A stretch of DNA of 64,000 nt from Rhodoplanes sp046000175 (GTDB taxonomy: Bacteria > Pseudomonadota > Alphaproteobacteria > Rhizobiales > Xanthobacteraceae), in the NCBI RefSeq assembly GCF_046000175.1, contig NZ_JBEOMB010000082.1, positions 1 to 64,000 of the forward strand. The letters are read 5' to 3'. The notes beneath the pieces were generated by a model that searched no databases, was not told the origin of the DNA, and was given only the letters and a program-made list of their open reading frames with translations. Every line of letters begins with the position of its first letter. The stretch's first letter is position 1. This document shows positions 34,632 through 43,444 of this stretch, in pieces. Both the position numbers and the translations under genes were made by a program.

Positions 34632-35328
34632 GCCGCTGCTGCAGGTCCGCGACCTCGAAGGCTGGTACGGCGAGAGCCACATCCTGCACGGCATGAATTT
34701 CGAGGTCGCCCGCGGCGAGGTGGTGACGCTGCTCGGCCGCAACGGCGCCGGCAAGACCACGACCATGCGGGCCGTGATGGGCATGCTGGCGAAGCGCACC
34801 GGCTCGGTGAAGTACGACGGCCGCGAGCTTATCGATCTCAAGTCCAACGCCATCGCCCGCGCCGGCATCGCCATCTGCCCGGAGGAGCGCGGCATTTTTG
34901 CAAGTCTCTCGGTGAAGGAGAACCTGCTCCTGCCGCCGCGCGTGAAGGCCGGTGGGCTCGATCTCGAGGCGATCTACAAGCTGTTCCCGAACCTGCGCGA
35001 GCGATCTGGCAGTCAGGGAACAAAACTCTCCGGGGGCGAGCAGCAGATGCTGGCGATCGCCCGCATCCTGCGCACCGGCGCCGACCTCTTGCTGCTCGAC
35101 GAGCCGACCGAGGGGCTCGCGCCCGTCATCGTCCAGCAGATCGGGGCGACCATCCGGATGCTGCGCGAGCACGGCTTCACGGTCGTGCTGGTCGAGCAGA
35201 ACTTCCATTTCGCCGCGACGGTCGCGGACCGTCACTACGTCGTCGAGCACGGCCAGGTGATCGACATGATCCCCAACGCCGCGCTGGAGCAGAACCGGGA
35301 GAAGCTGAAGACCTATCTGGGCGTTTGA
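34624..35328 (+). CDS. livF: Branched-chain amino acid type ABC transporter ATP-binding protein LivF
   Basis: 234-residue ATPase. Walker A is GRNGAGKTTT (38-47), signature LSGGEQQMLAIARIL, Walker B LLLDEPTEGLAP and switch VEQN. The I-C-P-E-E-R motif at the Q-loop (ICPEERGIFASLSV) is typical of LivF. It pairs with LivG on the cytoplasmic face of the LivH/LivM permease. Confidence 0.95.
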   Translation: MAEPLLQVRDLEGWYGESHILHGMNFEVARGEVVTLLGRNGAGKTTTMRAVMGMLAKRTGSVKYDGRELIDLKSNAIARAGIAICPEERGIFASLSVKENLLLPPRVKAGGLDLEAIYKLFPNLRERSGSQGTKLSGGEQQMLAIARILRTGADLLLLDEPTEGLAPVIVQQIGATIRMLREHGFTVVLVEQNFHFAATVADRHYVVEHGQVIDMIPNAALEQNREKLKTYLGV

Positions 35329-35403
35329 CCGGACTCTTCGGGGTCTCGTCGCGCTCGGCCGACAAGCCAACCAAGCGACCAGAAAAAATCCGGAGGAAAT
35401 CAG

Positions 35404-36630
35404 ATGAAGACCAAGTCCATGCTGCTCGGAAGCCTCGCTGCCGCGGCGCTCGCGATCGGGTCCGGCGGCCCGGCGAGCGCCCAGATGAGCGACGGCGTCA
35501 TCAAGATCGGCGTCCTCAACGACCAGTCCGGCACCTATGCGGACCTGTCCGGCCAGGGCTCGGTCTTCGCCGCGAAGAAGGCGGTCGAGGACTTCTGCAA
35601 GGCGCAGAAGTGCTTCGAGAAGATCGAGGTGGTGTTCGGCGATCACCAGAACAAGCCGGACATCGGCGCCGGCGTGGCGCGGCGCTGGTACGATGTCGAG
35701 CAGGTCGACGTGATCGTCGACACCCCGACCTCCTCGGTCGCCTTCGCGGTCAATCAGATCACCCGCGAGAAGAACAAGGTCTTCCTCAACTCCGGCGCCG
35801 GCGCGTCCGACCTCACCGGCTCGGCCTGCTCGCCGAACCTGATCCACTGGACCTACGACACCTGGGCGCTGGCGCACGGCACCGGCTCGGCGATGGTCAA
35901 GCAGGGCGGCAAGTCCTGGTACTTCCTGACCGCCGACTACGCCTTCGGCCATGCGCTCGAGCGGGACACCGCGGCGGTCGTCGAGAAGATGGGCGGCAAG
36001 GTGCTGGGTAAGGTGCGCCATCCGTTCCCGGCCCAGGACTTCTCGTCGTTCCTGCTGCAGGCGCAGGCCTCCAAGGCACAGGTGATCGGGCTCGCCAATG
36101 CCGGCGCCGACACCATCAACTCGATCAAGCAGGCGTCCGAGTTCGGCATCGTCCAGGGCGGCCAGAAGCTCGCCGGCCTCCTCGTCTTCATCACCGACGT
36201 CCATGCGCTGGGGCTGAAGACGGCGCAGGGCCTGACCTTCACGGAGGCCTGGTACTGGGACACGAGCGACGCCAACCGCGCCTTCGCCAAGGAGTTCTCG
36301 GCCGCCAACAAGGGCAACTATCCGAGCATGGTGCAGGCCGGCGTCTACTCGGCCGTGATGCACTATCTCAAGGCCGTGCACGCGCTCGGCTCGGACGGCG
36401 ACGGCGCCAAGGTGGTGGCCAAGATGAAGGAGATGCCGACCGACGACAAGCTGTTCGGCAAGGGCACGATCCGGGCCGACGGCCGCAAGATCCACGACCT
36501 CATGCTGGTCGAGGTGAAGAAGCCGGAAGAGAGCAAGGGCCCGTGGGACTACCACAAGGTCGTCGCCACGATCCCGGCCGCGGAAGCCTTCCGCCCGCTC
36601 GCCGAGGGCGGCTGCGCGCTGGTGAAGTGA
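35404..36630 (+). CDS. livK: ABC transporter periplasmic substrate-binding protein LivK
   Basis: 408-residue type I periplasmic binding protein. The signal peptide covers residues 1-27 (ends ASA-QM). DGVIKIGVLNDQSGTYADLS forms the first strand and ligand loop. GGAGGAAATC precedes the ATG, the strongest ribosome binding site in the operon, consistent with high expression of the binding protein. The sequence is of the subgroup often linked to amides, urea or short-chain carboxylates rather than classic Leu/Ile/Val, but ligand identity is not decidable. Confidence 0.94.
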   Translation: MKTKSMLLGSLAAAALAIGSGGPASAQMSDGVIKIGVLNDQSGTYADLSGQGSVFAAKKAVEDFCKAQKCFEKIEVVFGDHQNKPDIGAGVARRWYDVEQVDVIVDTPTSSVAFAVNQITREKNKVFLNSGAGASDLTGSACSPNLIHWTYDTWALAHGTGSAMVKQGGKSWYFLTADYAFGHALERDTAAVVEKMGGKVLGKVRHPFPAQDFSSFLLQAQASKAQVIGLANAGADTINSIKQASEFGIVQGGQKLAGLLVFITDVHALGLKTAQGLTFTEAWYWDTSDANRAFAKEFSAANKGNYPSMVQAGVYSAVMHYLKAVHALGSDGDGAKVVAKMKEMPTDDKLFGKGTIRADGRKIHDLMLVEVKKPEESKGPWDYHKVVATIPAAEAFRPLAEGGCALVK

Positions 36631-36658
36631 AGGCGAAGTCCTGGCTGGAGCCTGTTGT

Positions 36659-36829
36659 TCCCTCTCCCCGCTGCGCGGGGAGAGGGTGGCTCGGACCGCA
36701 GGTCCGAGTCGGGTGAGGGGGCCTCTCGTGGATACGGAGACGCCCCCTCACCCGACATCCGCGCTGTTCGCGCGACGTCGACCTCTTTGGCGCGGCAAGA
36801 GCCGCGCCCCCGCACGGCGGGGAGAGGTG
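36659..36829. repeat. Intergenic inverted repeat, family 4, between livK and livH
   Basis: CCTCTCCCCGCTGCGCGGGG at the left and CGGCGGGGAGAGG at the right enclose further hairpins, including CGGACCGCAGGTCCG. It can fold in the transcript after livK, where it might protect the upstream binding-protein mRNA, as seen for REP elements in other ABC operons. Confidence 0.8.
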
Positions 36830-36857
36830 AGCAAACGAGACTCGAGGTGACGCAGAC

Positions 36858-37739
36858 ATGTTCGAGCTGTTGGGCGTGCCGCCCCAGGCCCTGATGGGTC
36901 AGCTCCTGCTGGGGCTGATCAACGGGGCGTTCTATGCGCTCCTGTCGCTCGGGCTCGCGGTCATCTTCGGGCTGATGAACGTGATCAACTTCACCCACGG
37001 CGCCCAGTACATGATGGGCGCCTTCGTGGCCTGGATGCTGCTGCAATACGCCGGCATCCCGTATTGGGGCGCGCTGGTGCTGTCGCCGTTGATCGTCGGG
37101 GCGACCGGCATCGTCATCGAGCGCCTGCTGATCTCGCGCCTCTATCACCTCGACCATCTCTACGGGCTGCTGCTCACCTTCGGGCTCGCCCTGATCATCG
37201 AGGGCCTGTTCCGTCAGCAATACGGCTCGTCCGGGCTGCCCTACACCAACCCGATCCCGGGCGGGCAGAATCTCGGCTTCATGTTCCTGCCCTGGTACCG
37301 CGGCTGGGTGGTCGCCTTCTCGCTCGTCGTGTGCTTGCTCACCTGGTTCACCATCGAGCGCACCAAGCTCGGCGCCTATCTGCGCGCCGCCACCGAGCGT
37401 CCCGAACTCGTCCAGGCCTTCGGCATCAACGTGCCGCGCATGATCACCTTGACCTACGGGGTGGGCGTCGGGCTCGCGGCGCTGGCCGGGGTGCTCGCCG
37501 CACCGATCTACACCGTCAACCCGACCATGGGCTCGAACCTGATCATCGTGGTGTTTGCCGTCGTCGTCATCGGCGGCATGGGCTCGATCGCCGGCTCGAT
37601 CGTCACCGGCTTCGGGCTCGGCGTCGTCGAGGGCCTCACCAAGGTCTTTTGGCCGGAGGCCTCCGCCACCGTCATCTTCGTCATCATGGCGATCGTCCTC
37701 ATGGTGCGCCCGCAGGGCCTGTTCGGAACGCCGCGATGA
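36858..37739 (+). CDS. livH: Branched-chain amino acid type ABC transporter permease LivH
   Basis: 293-residue permease with about eight membrane segments. The N-terminal motif QLLLGLINGAFYALLSLGLA and the MNVINFTHGAQYMMGAF segment are family signatures. The cytoplasmic loop for the ATPases is near TKLGAYLRAATERPELVQAF. It ends VRPQGLFG. GAGGTGAC precedes the start. The stop overlaps the livM start as ATGA. Confidence 0.95.
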   Translation: MFELLGVPPQALMGQLLLGLINGAFYALLSLGLAVIFGLMNVINFTHGAQYMMGAFVAWMLLQYAGIPYWGALVLSPLIVGATGIVIERLLISRLYHLDHLYGLLLTFGLALIIEGLFRQQYGSSGLPYTNPIPGGQNLGFMFLPWYRGWVVAFSLVVCLLTWFTIERTKLGAYLRAATERPELVQAFGINVPRMITLTYGVGVGLAALAGVLAAPIYTVNPTMGSNLIIVVFAVVVIGGMGSIAGSIVTGFGLGVVEGLTKVFWPEASATVIFVIMAIVLMVRPQGLFGTPR

Positions 37740-38731
37740 CCAGCACGAGCCGCAGGGCCGCGACCGGCGCCCGCAACGTCGACATGATCGTCTTCGCCGT
37801 GCTGATCGCGGCGCTCGTCGCCGCGCCCTTCGCCATCTATCCGGTCCTGCTGATGAAGGTGCTGTGCTTCGCGCTCTTCGCCTGCGCCTTCAACCTGCTG
37901 ATCGGCTATGTCGGGCTCTTGTCCTTCGGCCACGCGATGTTCTTCGGCTTCGCGGCCTACGTGTCCGGCTACACGGTGAAGTCCTGGGGGCTCTCCACCG
38001 AGCTCGGGATCCTCGCCGGCACCGCGGTCGCGGCGGCGCTCGGGCTGGTCGCCGGCTTCATCGCGATCCGCCGCCAGGGCATCTATTTCGCCATGGTGAC
38101 GCTGGCGCTCGCCCAGATGGTGTTCTTCTTCTGCCTGCAGGCACCGTTCACGGGCGGCGAGGACGGTATCCAGGCGATCCCGCGCCGGCCGCTGTTCGGG
38201 CTGATCGACATCTCGTCCGACCTCTCGCTCTACTACGTCGTGCTGGCGATCTTCGCGGCCGGCTTCCTGATCATCTGGCGCACCATCCATTCGCCGTTCG
38301 GGCAGGTGCTCAAGGCGATCCGCGAGAACGAGCCGCGCGCCGTCTCGCTCGGCTACGCGGTCGATCGCTTCAAGCTGATCGCATTCGTGCTGTCGGCGAC
38401 GCTCGCCGGCCTCGCCGGCGCCACCAAGGCGCTGGTGTTCCAGCTCGCCTCGCTCACCGACGTCACCTGGCAGATGTCCGGCGAGGTGGTGTTGATGACC
38501 CTGGTCGGCGGCATGGGCACGGTGTTCGGCCCGATCGTCGGCGCCGCCGTGATCGTGATCATGCAGAACACCTTCACGGGCTTCGGCGAGTGGGTGCTGG
38601 TGGCGCAGGGCTGCATCTTCGTGCTCACCGTGCTGCTGTTCCGGCGTGGCATCGTCGGCGAGATCGTCGCTTTTGCCCGGCGCCGGGCGACGCCCGACGA
38701 TGGGGTCACGCGCACGGCGCCGGCCGAGTGA
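37736..38731 (+). CDS. livM: Branched-chain amino acid type ABC transporter permease LivM
   Basis: 331-residue permease. The start ATG at 37736 overlaps the livH stop. Motifs are FNLLIGYVGLLSFGHAMFFG near residue 50, the hydrophobic FVLSATLAGLAGATKALV, and the GTVFGPIVGAA segment of the LivM core. The C-terminus is hydrophilic. It closes the liv operon. Confidence 0.95.
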   Translation: MTSTSRRAATGARNVDMIVFAVLIAALVAAPFAIYPVLLMKVLCFALFACAFNLLIGYVGLLSFGHAMFFGFAAYVSGYTVKSWGLSTELGILAGTAVAAALGLVAGFIAIRRQGIYFAMVTLALAQMVFFFCLQAPFTGGEDGIQAIPRRPLFGLIDISSDLSLYYVVLAIFAAGFLIIWRTIHSPFGQVLKAIRENEPRAVSLGYAVDRFKLIAFVLSATLAGLAGATKALVFQLASLTDVTWQMSGEVVLMTLVGGMGTVFGPIVGAAVIVIMQNTFTGFGEWVLVAQGCIFVLTVLLFRRGIVGEIVAFARRRATPDDGVTRTAPAE

Positions 38732-38896
38732 GCCTCCGGCGCGCCCCGGCGCTTCCGCGGCCGCCCATGCTCGCCCTTATGCTGCAGTGCGGGAAAGAAT
38801 ATTACAGAATGTAAGCCTCCTGCGAACAAAAGTGTTGCACTGCGACGCCGAGTCGGTACCATCTTGTGCGTGTGCAACCCCAGCAGGAGCGTCCCC

Positions 38897-39088
38897 GTGC
38901 TTCAGCGCAGCGATCTGGTCGCGTTCATGCCGACGTCCGACATGTGCCACTACCTCGCGCGCGTCGCCCACGGGCACGCCGCCACGCTCCACGCCTGGGT
39001 GGTCGACGGTCTGCGCGACCACGGCCTGATCGACCACCACGACCGGCTGACCGAGCACGGCCACCGGATGCTGTCCTCCACCGAATAG
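38897..39088 (+). CDS. Small protein of unknown function
   Basis: 63 residues from a GTG start at 38897 preceded by AGGAG at 7 bp. The sequence is rich in histidine, with VAHGHAATLHAWVVDGLRDHGLIDHHDRLTEHG, and looks like a compact helical or winged-helix protein. An upstream in-frame ATG at 38864 lacks a ribosome binding site. The A+T-rich region at 38790-38850 could hold its promoter (TTGCAC near 38834). Function unknown. Confidence 0.5.
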   Translation: MLQRSDLVAFMPTSDMCHYLARVAHGHAATLHAWVVDGLRDHGLIDHHDRLTEHGHRMLSSTE

Positions 39089-39216
39089 GGCGCGCGCAGC
39101 GGACCGGGCACCGAAGCAGGGGCGGCGGGGCAGGGCGCTCGGCAGGCGCCGACCCGTCGGTCGCCTTACGCTGTGACCGCGGACCGGGTCATCCCGCGTT
39201 GGCTGAAAAGGTCTCG

Positions 39217-39319
39217 GTCATTCCGGGGCGCAGCGAAGCTGCGAACCCGGAATCCAGCGACGCGTTCGGCCGTCGGGGTTGGATTCCGGGTTCGGCGCGT
39301 CGCGCCGCCCCGGAATGAC
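39217..39319. repeat. Intergenic inverted repeat, family 1
   Basis: GTCATTCCGGGGCGCAGCG at the left and CGCCCCGGAATGAC at the right; AACCCGGAATCC/GGATTCCGGGTT inner arms. It lies just after the potassium channel gene (which reads leftward). Confidence 0.87.
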
Positions 39320-39344
39320 CAACGGTTAGCTCAGTGCAGCCGCA

Positions 39345-40127
39345 TCACTCCCGCCGGCCGCGCCCCGGGTGCTCGCCGCGCGACGCGTCGCGGCCGGCGA
39401 TGCGTTCGCGCCGGTGCTCCAGCTCCAGCGTCACCAGCCGGGCCAGCAGGGTCGCCGGATAGAGCTGGCCGATGATCGTCTCGATGTTGCAGCACGCTCG
39501 GGCGATCGGATGCACCGGCGCGATGTCGCCATAGCCGGTCGAGGTCAGGGTGACGAAGCTGAAATAGATCAGGTTGCTGGCGTTGCTCGGGCTGTCGACG
39601 ATCTCGAGCCCGGCGAAGGCGTTCGGGATGAACAGGCCGACAAAGGCGTAGACGGCCACGAAGGCGGCGGCGACCAGCAGATAGAGCAGCACCGCGCCGA
39701 TGACCCGGTGAGTGTTCACCCGGCCGGGACCGAACACCAGCCGCGCCACCACCGAGCCGAGCACCACGGAGAGGATGAGCCAGCCGCCGGCGGCCAGCAT
39801 GATGTCCATCCGGGACGGCGTGTGCAGGCGAAGCACCACGGCGGTGCCGTTCATCACCAGGCCGACCAGCAGAAGGGCGAAGACCCAGGGGTTGCCCGAC
39901 ATCACCAGCGCGCACGCCATGATGCCGAGCAGCACGACGGCGCCGAGCATCTGGCCCGGCTCCGAGCCCGTCGCCTGGAGCGGCACGGCGACGAAGAACA
40001 GAAGCAGCATGAGAACCATCAGCACGGTGAGGAGCTGATCGCTCCAGCGCTCCTGGGCGCGGCGCAGCCGTGCCCGGAAGCCGCGCATCGCGCGGGCGCT
40101 CGTCGGCTCATGCATGTTGCGGCTCAT
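39345..40127 (-). CDS. Two-pore-helix type potassium channel family protein
   Basis: 260 residues. Six hydrophobic segments are seen; the last two flank a pore loop with the selectivity filter TSTGYGD in FVTLTSTGYGDIAP. I start at the ATG at 40127, which overlaps the TAXI gene stop as ATGA; a second ATG at 40115 is possible. The first helices (residues about 26-130) make a small membrane domain without a recognisable voltage-sensor arginine pattern. The C-terminus is a short charged tail, with no RCK domain. The channel is translationally linked to an orphan TAXI protein, an unusual pairing. Confidence 0.88.
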   Translation of the reverse strand: MSRNMHEPTSARAMRGFRARLRRAQERWSDQLLTVLMVLMLLLFFVAVPLQATGSEPGQMLGAVVLLGIMACALVMSGNPWVFALLLVGLVMNGTAVVLRLHTPSRMDIMLAAGGWLILSVVLGSVVARLVFGPGRVNTHRVIGAVLLYLLVAAAFVAVYAFVGLFIPNAFAGLEIVDSPSNASNLIYFSFVTLTSTGYGDIAPVHPIARACCNIETIIGQLYPATLLARLVTLELEHRRERIAGRDASRGEHPGRGRRE

Positions 40128-40139
40128 GCATGTTGCGGC
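40108..40139. repeat. Perfect 16-bp tandem duplication at a gene overlap
   Basis: TCATGCATGTTGCGGC occurs twice head to tail at 40108-40123 and 40124-40139. On the minus strand each copy carries start codons, and the second also supplies the TGA stop of the TAXI gene. Sixteen is not a multiple of three, so the duplication sets which start and stop codons are used at this overlap. Confidence 0.9.
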
Positions 40140-41569
40140 TCGGCGTCGGCGGGGCCGGCCGCATCGGCCGCGACGGGCGTCGCCGGCGGAGGTGATGCGG
40201 GGACGCCGGTCAGCGCCTCCCGGCGGCGCGCGATCAGACGCTCCAGACGGTGCGTCGCGAGCGACAGCGCGGCCGGGTCGGCGGCATCCGGGTCGCGCGC
40301 CGCGATGCGGTCGAGCTCGCCGTGCAGGATCGTGTCGATCTCCCGCTCGATGCCGGCGAGCGCGGGCTCGTCGGCGGCCGCCTCGATCCGCTCGGCGAAG
40401 CCGCGCAGGCCGGCGAGCGCGTTGATCTCGCGGCCGAAGTCGCGCGCCATGAAGCGCCAGGCCGCGGCCGCCACCGAGGTGAGGCCGCCGAGCAGCATCG
40501 AGCCGTAGAAGATCTGGTCGCCCCACTTGTCGAAGAAGGTCTTCACGTTGCCGTCGAAATACGCGGCCGCGCCGGGATGGATCGGCACGAAGGCGTCGCT
40601 GTCGGTGCTCGGCGCGGCGATCTGGGCGAGCAGCGGGTACTCGCCGACGAGATCGCGGCGGACGTCCATGATGGCCTTGGCGAGCGCCGCGACCGTGTCC
40701 TCGTCGATGGTCTTGCGGACCAGCAGATGGACCGGCACGCGCAGCGTCGTGAGGTCGTCGTCCGGGATCGGCGGCGAGCCGCGCAGCGTGCCCTTCGGCA
40801 CGTCGTAGCTCTCGTAGGCGCGCGACACCGCCGCGATGGCGCCGGCCGATTCGATCGCGATCAGGCCGGGCGCCCCCCGGCCGTTCGGGAACAGGCTGCG
40901 CAGCATCGCCAGATACTTCTCGGTCAGCGGCATCACCACCAGGATCGCGGCGACCTGCTTGGACGCGACCGAGGCCGGCGCGTCGGTGACGAACAGGTCG
41001 CGGAACGTCACCTTGAGGTGGTCGAGATCGTATTCGCGCTTGAGCGCCGCGACGACCGCGCGGTTGACCGGGCCGCTGATCACCCCGACGGTCTTGCCTT
41101 TCAGCTCGGCGATCTCGGTGATCTTGCTGCCCGGCGGCGTCACCAGCAGCACCACGATGTTGGACACGATCACGACGGCGCGCGCATCGCCGAGGTCGCC
41201 GACGTCGGATCGCCCGACCACGAGGTCGACCTCGCCGGACGAGAAGGCCTCGGTGGCGTGCAGCACGCTGCCCTTGTCGATCACCTTGAGCCGCACCGGC
41301 GCCTTGGCGGCGGCGAGCCGCGCCGCGAGCGCCGTCACCACCTTGGGGGTCTCGCCGCCGAGTGATCCGGTCGCGACCGTCAGGGTCTTCGGCGCGGTGA
41401 CGTAGCGCCATCCCCAGAGGCCGCCCGCGAAGGCGAGCAGCGTCGTCCCCAGCACGACGGTGATGCGCAGCCAGCGCGGCAAGCGGCCGGTGGCGACGGC
41501 GGCGATGCCGGCCACCACGGCCGCTCCGGCCGCTGCGCCGGCGACCTTCTGGAACTGCCCATGGTCCAT
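40124..41569 (-). CDS. TAXI family solute-binding protein, membrane anchored
   Basis: 481 residues from the ATG at 41569 with GGAGGAC upstream. An N-terminal membrane helix (about 34-52) is followed by a TAXI-type solute-binding domain (KTLTVATGSLGGETPKVVTA to about residue 360; FSSGEVDLVVGRSD, GKTVGVISGPVNR). Another hydrophobic segment (IFYGSMLLGGLTSVAAAAW) and a cytoplasmic-like helical tail follow. Normal TAXI proteins feed TRAP permeases; none is nearby, and this one is anchored at both ends. It overlaps a potassium channel gene, so the pair may form a ligand-sensing channel system; this is inference. Confidence 0.85.
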   Translation of the reverse strand: MDHGQFQKVAGAAAGAAVVAGIAAVATGRLPRWLRITVVLGTTLLAFAGGLWGWRYVTAPKTLTVATGSLGGETPKVVTALAARLAAAKAPVRLKVIDKGSVLHATEAFSSGEVDLVVGRSDVGDLGDARAVVIVSNIVVLLVTPPGSKITEIAELKGKTVGVISGPVNRAVVAALKREYDLDHLKVTFRDLFVTDAPASVASKQVAAILVVMPLTEKYLAMLRSLFPNGRGAPGLIAIESAGAIAAVSRAYESYDVPKGTLRGSPPIPDDDLTTLRVPVHLLVRKTIDEDTVAALAKAIMDVRRDLVGEYPLLAQIAAPSTDSDAFVPIHPGAAAYFDGNVKTFFDKWGDQIFYGSMLLGGLTSVAAAAWRFMARDFGREINALAGLRGFAERIEAAADEPALAGIEREIDTILHGELDRIAARDPDAADPAALSLATHRLERLIARRREALTGVPASPPPATPVAADAAGPADAEPQHA

Positions 41570-41705
41570 GACTGTCCTCCGGGCGTGCGGACCGGAACCC
41601 GGTCCGGCGCCCGAAGGTATCGTGCCGATTGCCCGGTCTGTCGAGAGGCGGACGCAGCGGTTAGAGCGGCTTTCGGTCTTGATGAATCGCCCCCGACCTC
41701 CGCTC

Positions 41706-41770
41706 GTCCCCGCGAAGGCGGGGACCCAGGGGCCGCACGACGTGTGGCTCTGGATTCCCGCTTTCGCGGG
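41706..41770. repeat. Intergenic inverted repeat, family 5 (GTCCCCGCGAAGGCGGGGAC)
   Basis: A short hairpin GTCCCCGC-gaagg-CGGGGAC followed by CCAGGGG...TCTGGATTCCCGCTTTCGCGGG. A common mobile repeat type in this group, lying between quinone oxidoreductase and TAXI genes. Confidence 0.75.
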
Positions 41771-41817
41771 ACTGAGCGGAGTGTGGGTCGGCGTCAGCGG
41801 AAACCACTCTAGTCCCG

Positions 41818-42801
41818 TCAAGGGATCAGCAGCGACGAGCCGATGGTCTTGCCCGCCTCGAGGTCGCGATGCGCCTGCACGGCCTCGTCGAGCCGGTAGC
41901 GACGGCCGACATGCGCCTTGACGGTGCCGGCGGCGACGAGATCGAACAGCTTGCCGGACGACATCGCGATCTCCTCGCGCGTCGCGCAGTAGGTCGCGAG
42001 CGTCGGCCGGGTGAAGTAGAGCGAGCCCTTCTTCTGCAGGAGGCCGGCCTCGACCGGCGGCGGCGCGCCCGTCGTCGTGCCGAACGAGACGAAGTACCCG
42101 CGCGGCGCCAGCGACGCGATCGAGGCGTCGAAGCTCGCCTTGCCGACCGAATCGTAGACGACCGGCACGCCGGTGCCGCCGGTGATCTCCTTCACCCGCG
42201 CCGCCACGTCCTCGCGGGTGCGGTCGATCACCACCTCGTAGCCGTTCTCCCGCGCCAGCCGGCACTTCTCCTCGCCGGCCGCGACCCCGATCATGCGGGC
42301 GCCGATGTGCCGGCCCCACTGGCCGGCGATCAGGCCGACGCCGCCCGACGCCGCCCAGAACAGCACCCACTCGCCCCGCTTGATCGGATAGCAGCGGGTG
42401 ATCAGGTACTCGACCGTCATGCCCTTCATCAGGAGGGCGGCGGAGTGCGCCTCCGACACGCCGGCCGGGATTTTCAGCACCCGCTCGATCGGCATGTTGC
42501 GCAGGTCCGTGTAGGAGCCCGACGCGCCGCCCGCATAGACGACGCGGTCGCCGACCGCGAATTCGCTGACGCCGGCGCCGACCTTCTCGACCGTGCCGGC
42601 CGCCTCGGTTCCCACCGCGCCGGGCAGGGGGGCCGGGTAGAAGCCGGAGCGGAAGTAGCAGTCCTGATAGTTGAGCCCGACGACGGACTGGCGGATCTGC
42701 ACCTCGCCCGGTCCGGGGTCGGCGAGATCGATCGTCTCCATCGCCAGGACCTCGGGGCCGCCCGGCTGCGCGTATCTCACCACCCGTGCCTTGCTGCTCA
42801 T
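41818..42801 (-). CDS. qor: NADPH:quinone oxidoreductase (zinc-independent MDR family)
   Basis: 327 residues, the normal length for QorA. It lacks the catalytic zinc cysteines and the structural zinc loop. The N-terminal half is the GroES-like domain (GEVQIRQSVVGLNYQDCYFRSG), the C-terminal half the NADP-binding Rossmann fold with WAASGGVGLIAGQWGR, where zeta-crystallin types have AAxGGVG. It ends in the EAVQAHRDLEAGKTIGSSLL motif. GGAGGAAAC precedes the ATG at 42801. It is the last clear host gene before the mobile region. Confidence 0.93.
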   Translation of the reverse strand: MSSKARVVRYAQPGGPEVLAMETIDLADPGPGEVQIRQSVVGLNYQDCYFRSGFYPAPLPGAVGTEAAGTVEKVGAGVSEFAVGDRVVYAGGASGSYTDLRNMPIERVLKIPAGVSEAHSAALLMKGMTVEYLITRCYPIKRGEWVLFWAASGGVGLIAGQWGRHIGARMIGVAAGEEKCRLARENGYEVVIDRTREDVAARVKEITGGTGVPVVYDSVGKASFDASIASLAPRGYFVSFGTTTGAPPPVEAGLLQKKGSLYFTRPTLATYCATREEIAMSSGKLFDLVAAGTVKAHVGRRYRLDEAVQAHRDLEAGKTIGSSLLIP

Positions 42802-43069
42802 GTTTCCTCCGACTCGTTCCAGGGATCCGGCCCCGCGGCGGGTTGTTGTGCGGACGTGCGGGCCGGCGGACCGGGAGTGTCACCGATCTCTCGGCCCGCC
42901 GGAACGCGCACCGGCGGGGGCGTGCCATGTGAAAACCAACGAGGTGAAAACCCACGCGGAGAAACCCGACGGGCCGACCCGGCCGGCCTCGCGTCGCGCG
43001 CCGCGCGAGACGCTGCACACGCCGCACGGCGGCGTTGTCGTGGACGGACCGGACGCGATCGGAAAAAAG

Positions 43070-43198
43070 CGTCTCTCTGATCTGTGTCAAAGTCCGACAC
43101 GCCGCGACCCTCTAGAAAGGCCTCGTTGCGCCGCTTCACGGGGGTGAGTGGTGCGACACGAAAGGGGTGGTCCTCACGGACCGCCCCTTTTCTTTTTT
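43070..43198 (+). ncRNA. Candidate small RNA ending in a strong terminator
   Basis: A terminator with no gene before it on the plus strand implies a short non-coding transcript. The sequence GTGTCAAAGTCCGACAC (dyad) and CCCTCTAGAAAGG lie about 60-100 bp before the terminator and could belong to the promoter and 5' end. Boundaries are guesses; I see no known RNA family. Confidence 0.35.
43161..43198 (+). terminator. Strong rho-independent terminator
   Basis: AAAGGGGTGGTCC / GGACCGCCCCTTT forms a 12-bp stem with one mismatch and a TCAC loop, followed by TTTTCTTTTTT. It is one of the clearest intrinsic terminators in the window and has no annotated gene upstream of it. Confidence 0.85.
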
Positions 43199-43276
43199 GC
43201 TGGCTCCGGTTCGGCACCGCCGGTCCGGCCGCGCCGGGACGCCGCGCGCGACCCGGAGTTCGCCAGCACGCGCGAC

Positions 43277-43332
43277 GTGATTCGGGTCACGTGATGCGGG
43301 TGACCTGATTCGGGTGACCTGATTCGTCCGCC
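43277..43332. repeat. 14-bp tandem repeat array
   Basis: GTGATTCGGGTCAC, GTGATGCGGGTGAC, CTGATTCGGGTGAC and a partial CTGATTCG follow one another directly. The first unit is a dyad (GTGA/TCAC). It could be a protein-binding array or a slippage product. Confidence 0.75.
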
Positions 43333-43388
43333 GATCTCAGGCCGAGTCGACCCGACGCGGCATCGGGTGTGCACGACTCTTTACCCGA

Positions 43389-43444
43389 CGTTATGAGGTC
43401 CTGCCCGGCCGTTATCGCGTCCGACCGGATGCGGTTATGGTCCG
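43389..43444. repeat. Three phased GTTAT-N3-GTCC repeats
   Basis: CGTTATGAGGTCC, CGTTATCGCGTCC and a degenerate CGGTTATGGTCC begin at about 43389, 43410 and 43432, a 21-22 bp period equal to two helical turns. This suggests a set of sites for a cooperatively binding protein, possibly accessory integrase arm sites. Confidence 0.45.

Noticed and set aside
43084..43308. Small protein gene over the orphan terminator
   Set aside because: It runs through an intrinsic terminator and has no ribosome binding site or conserved look.
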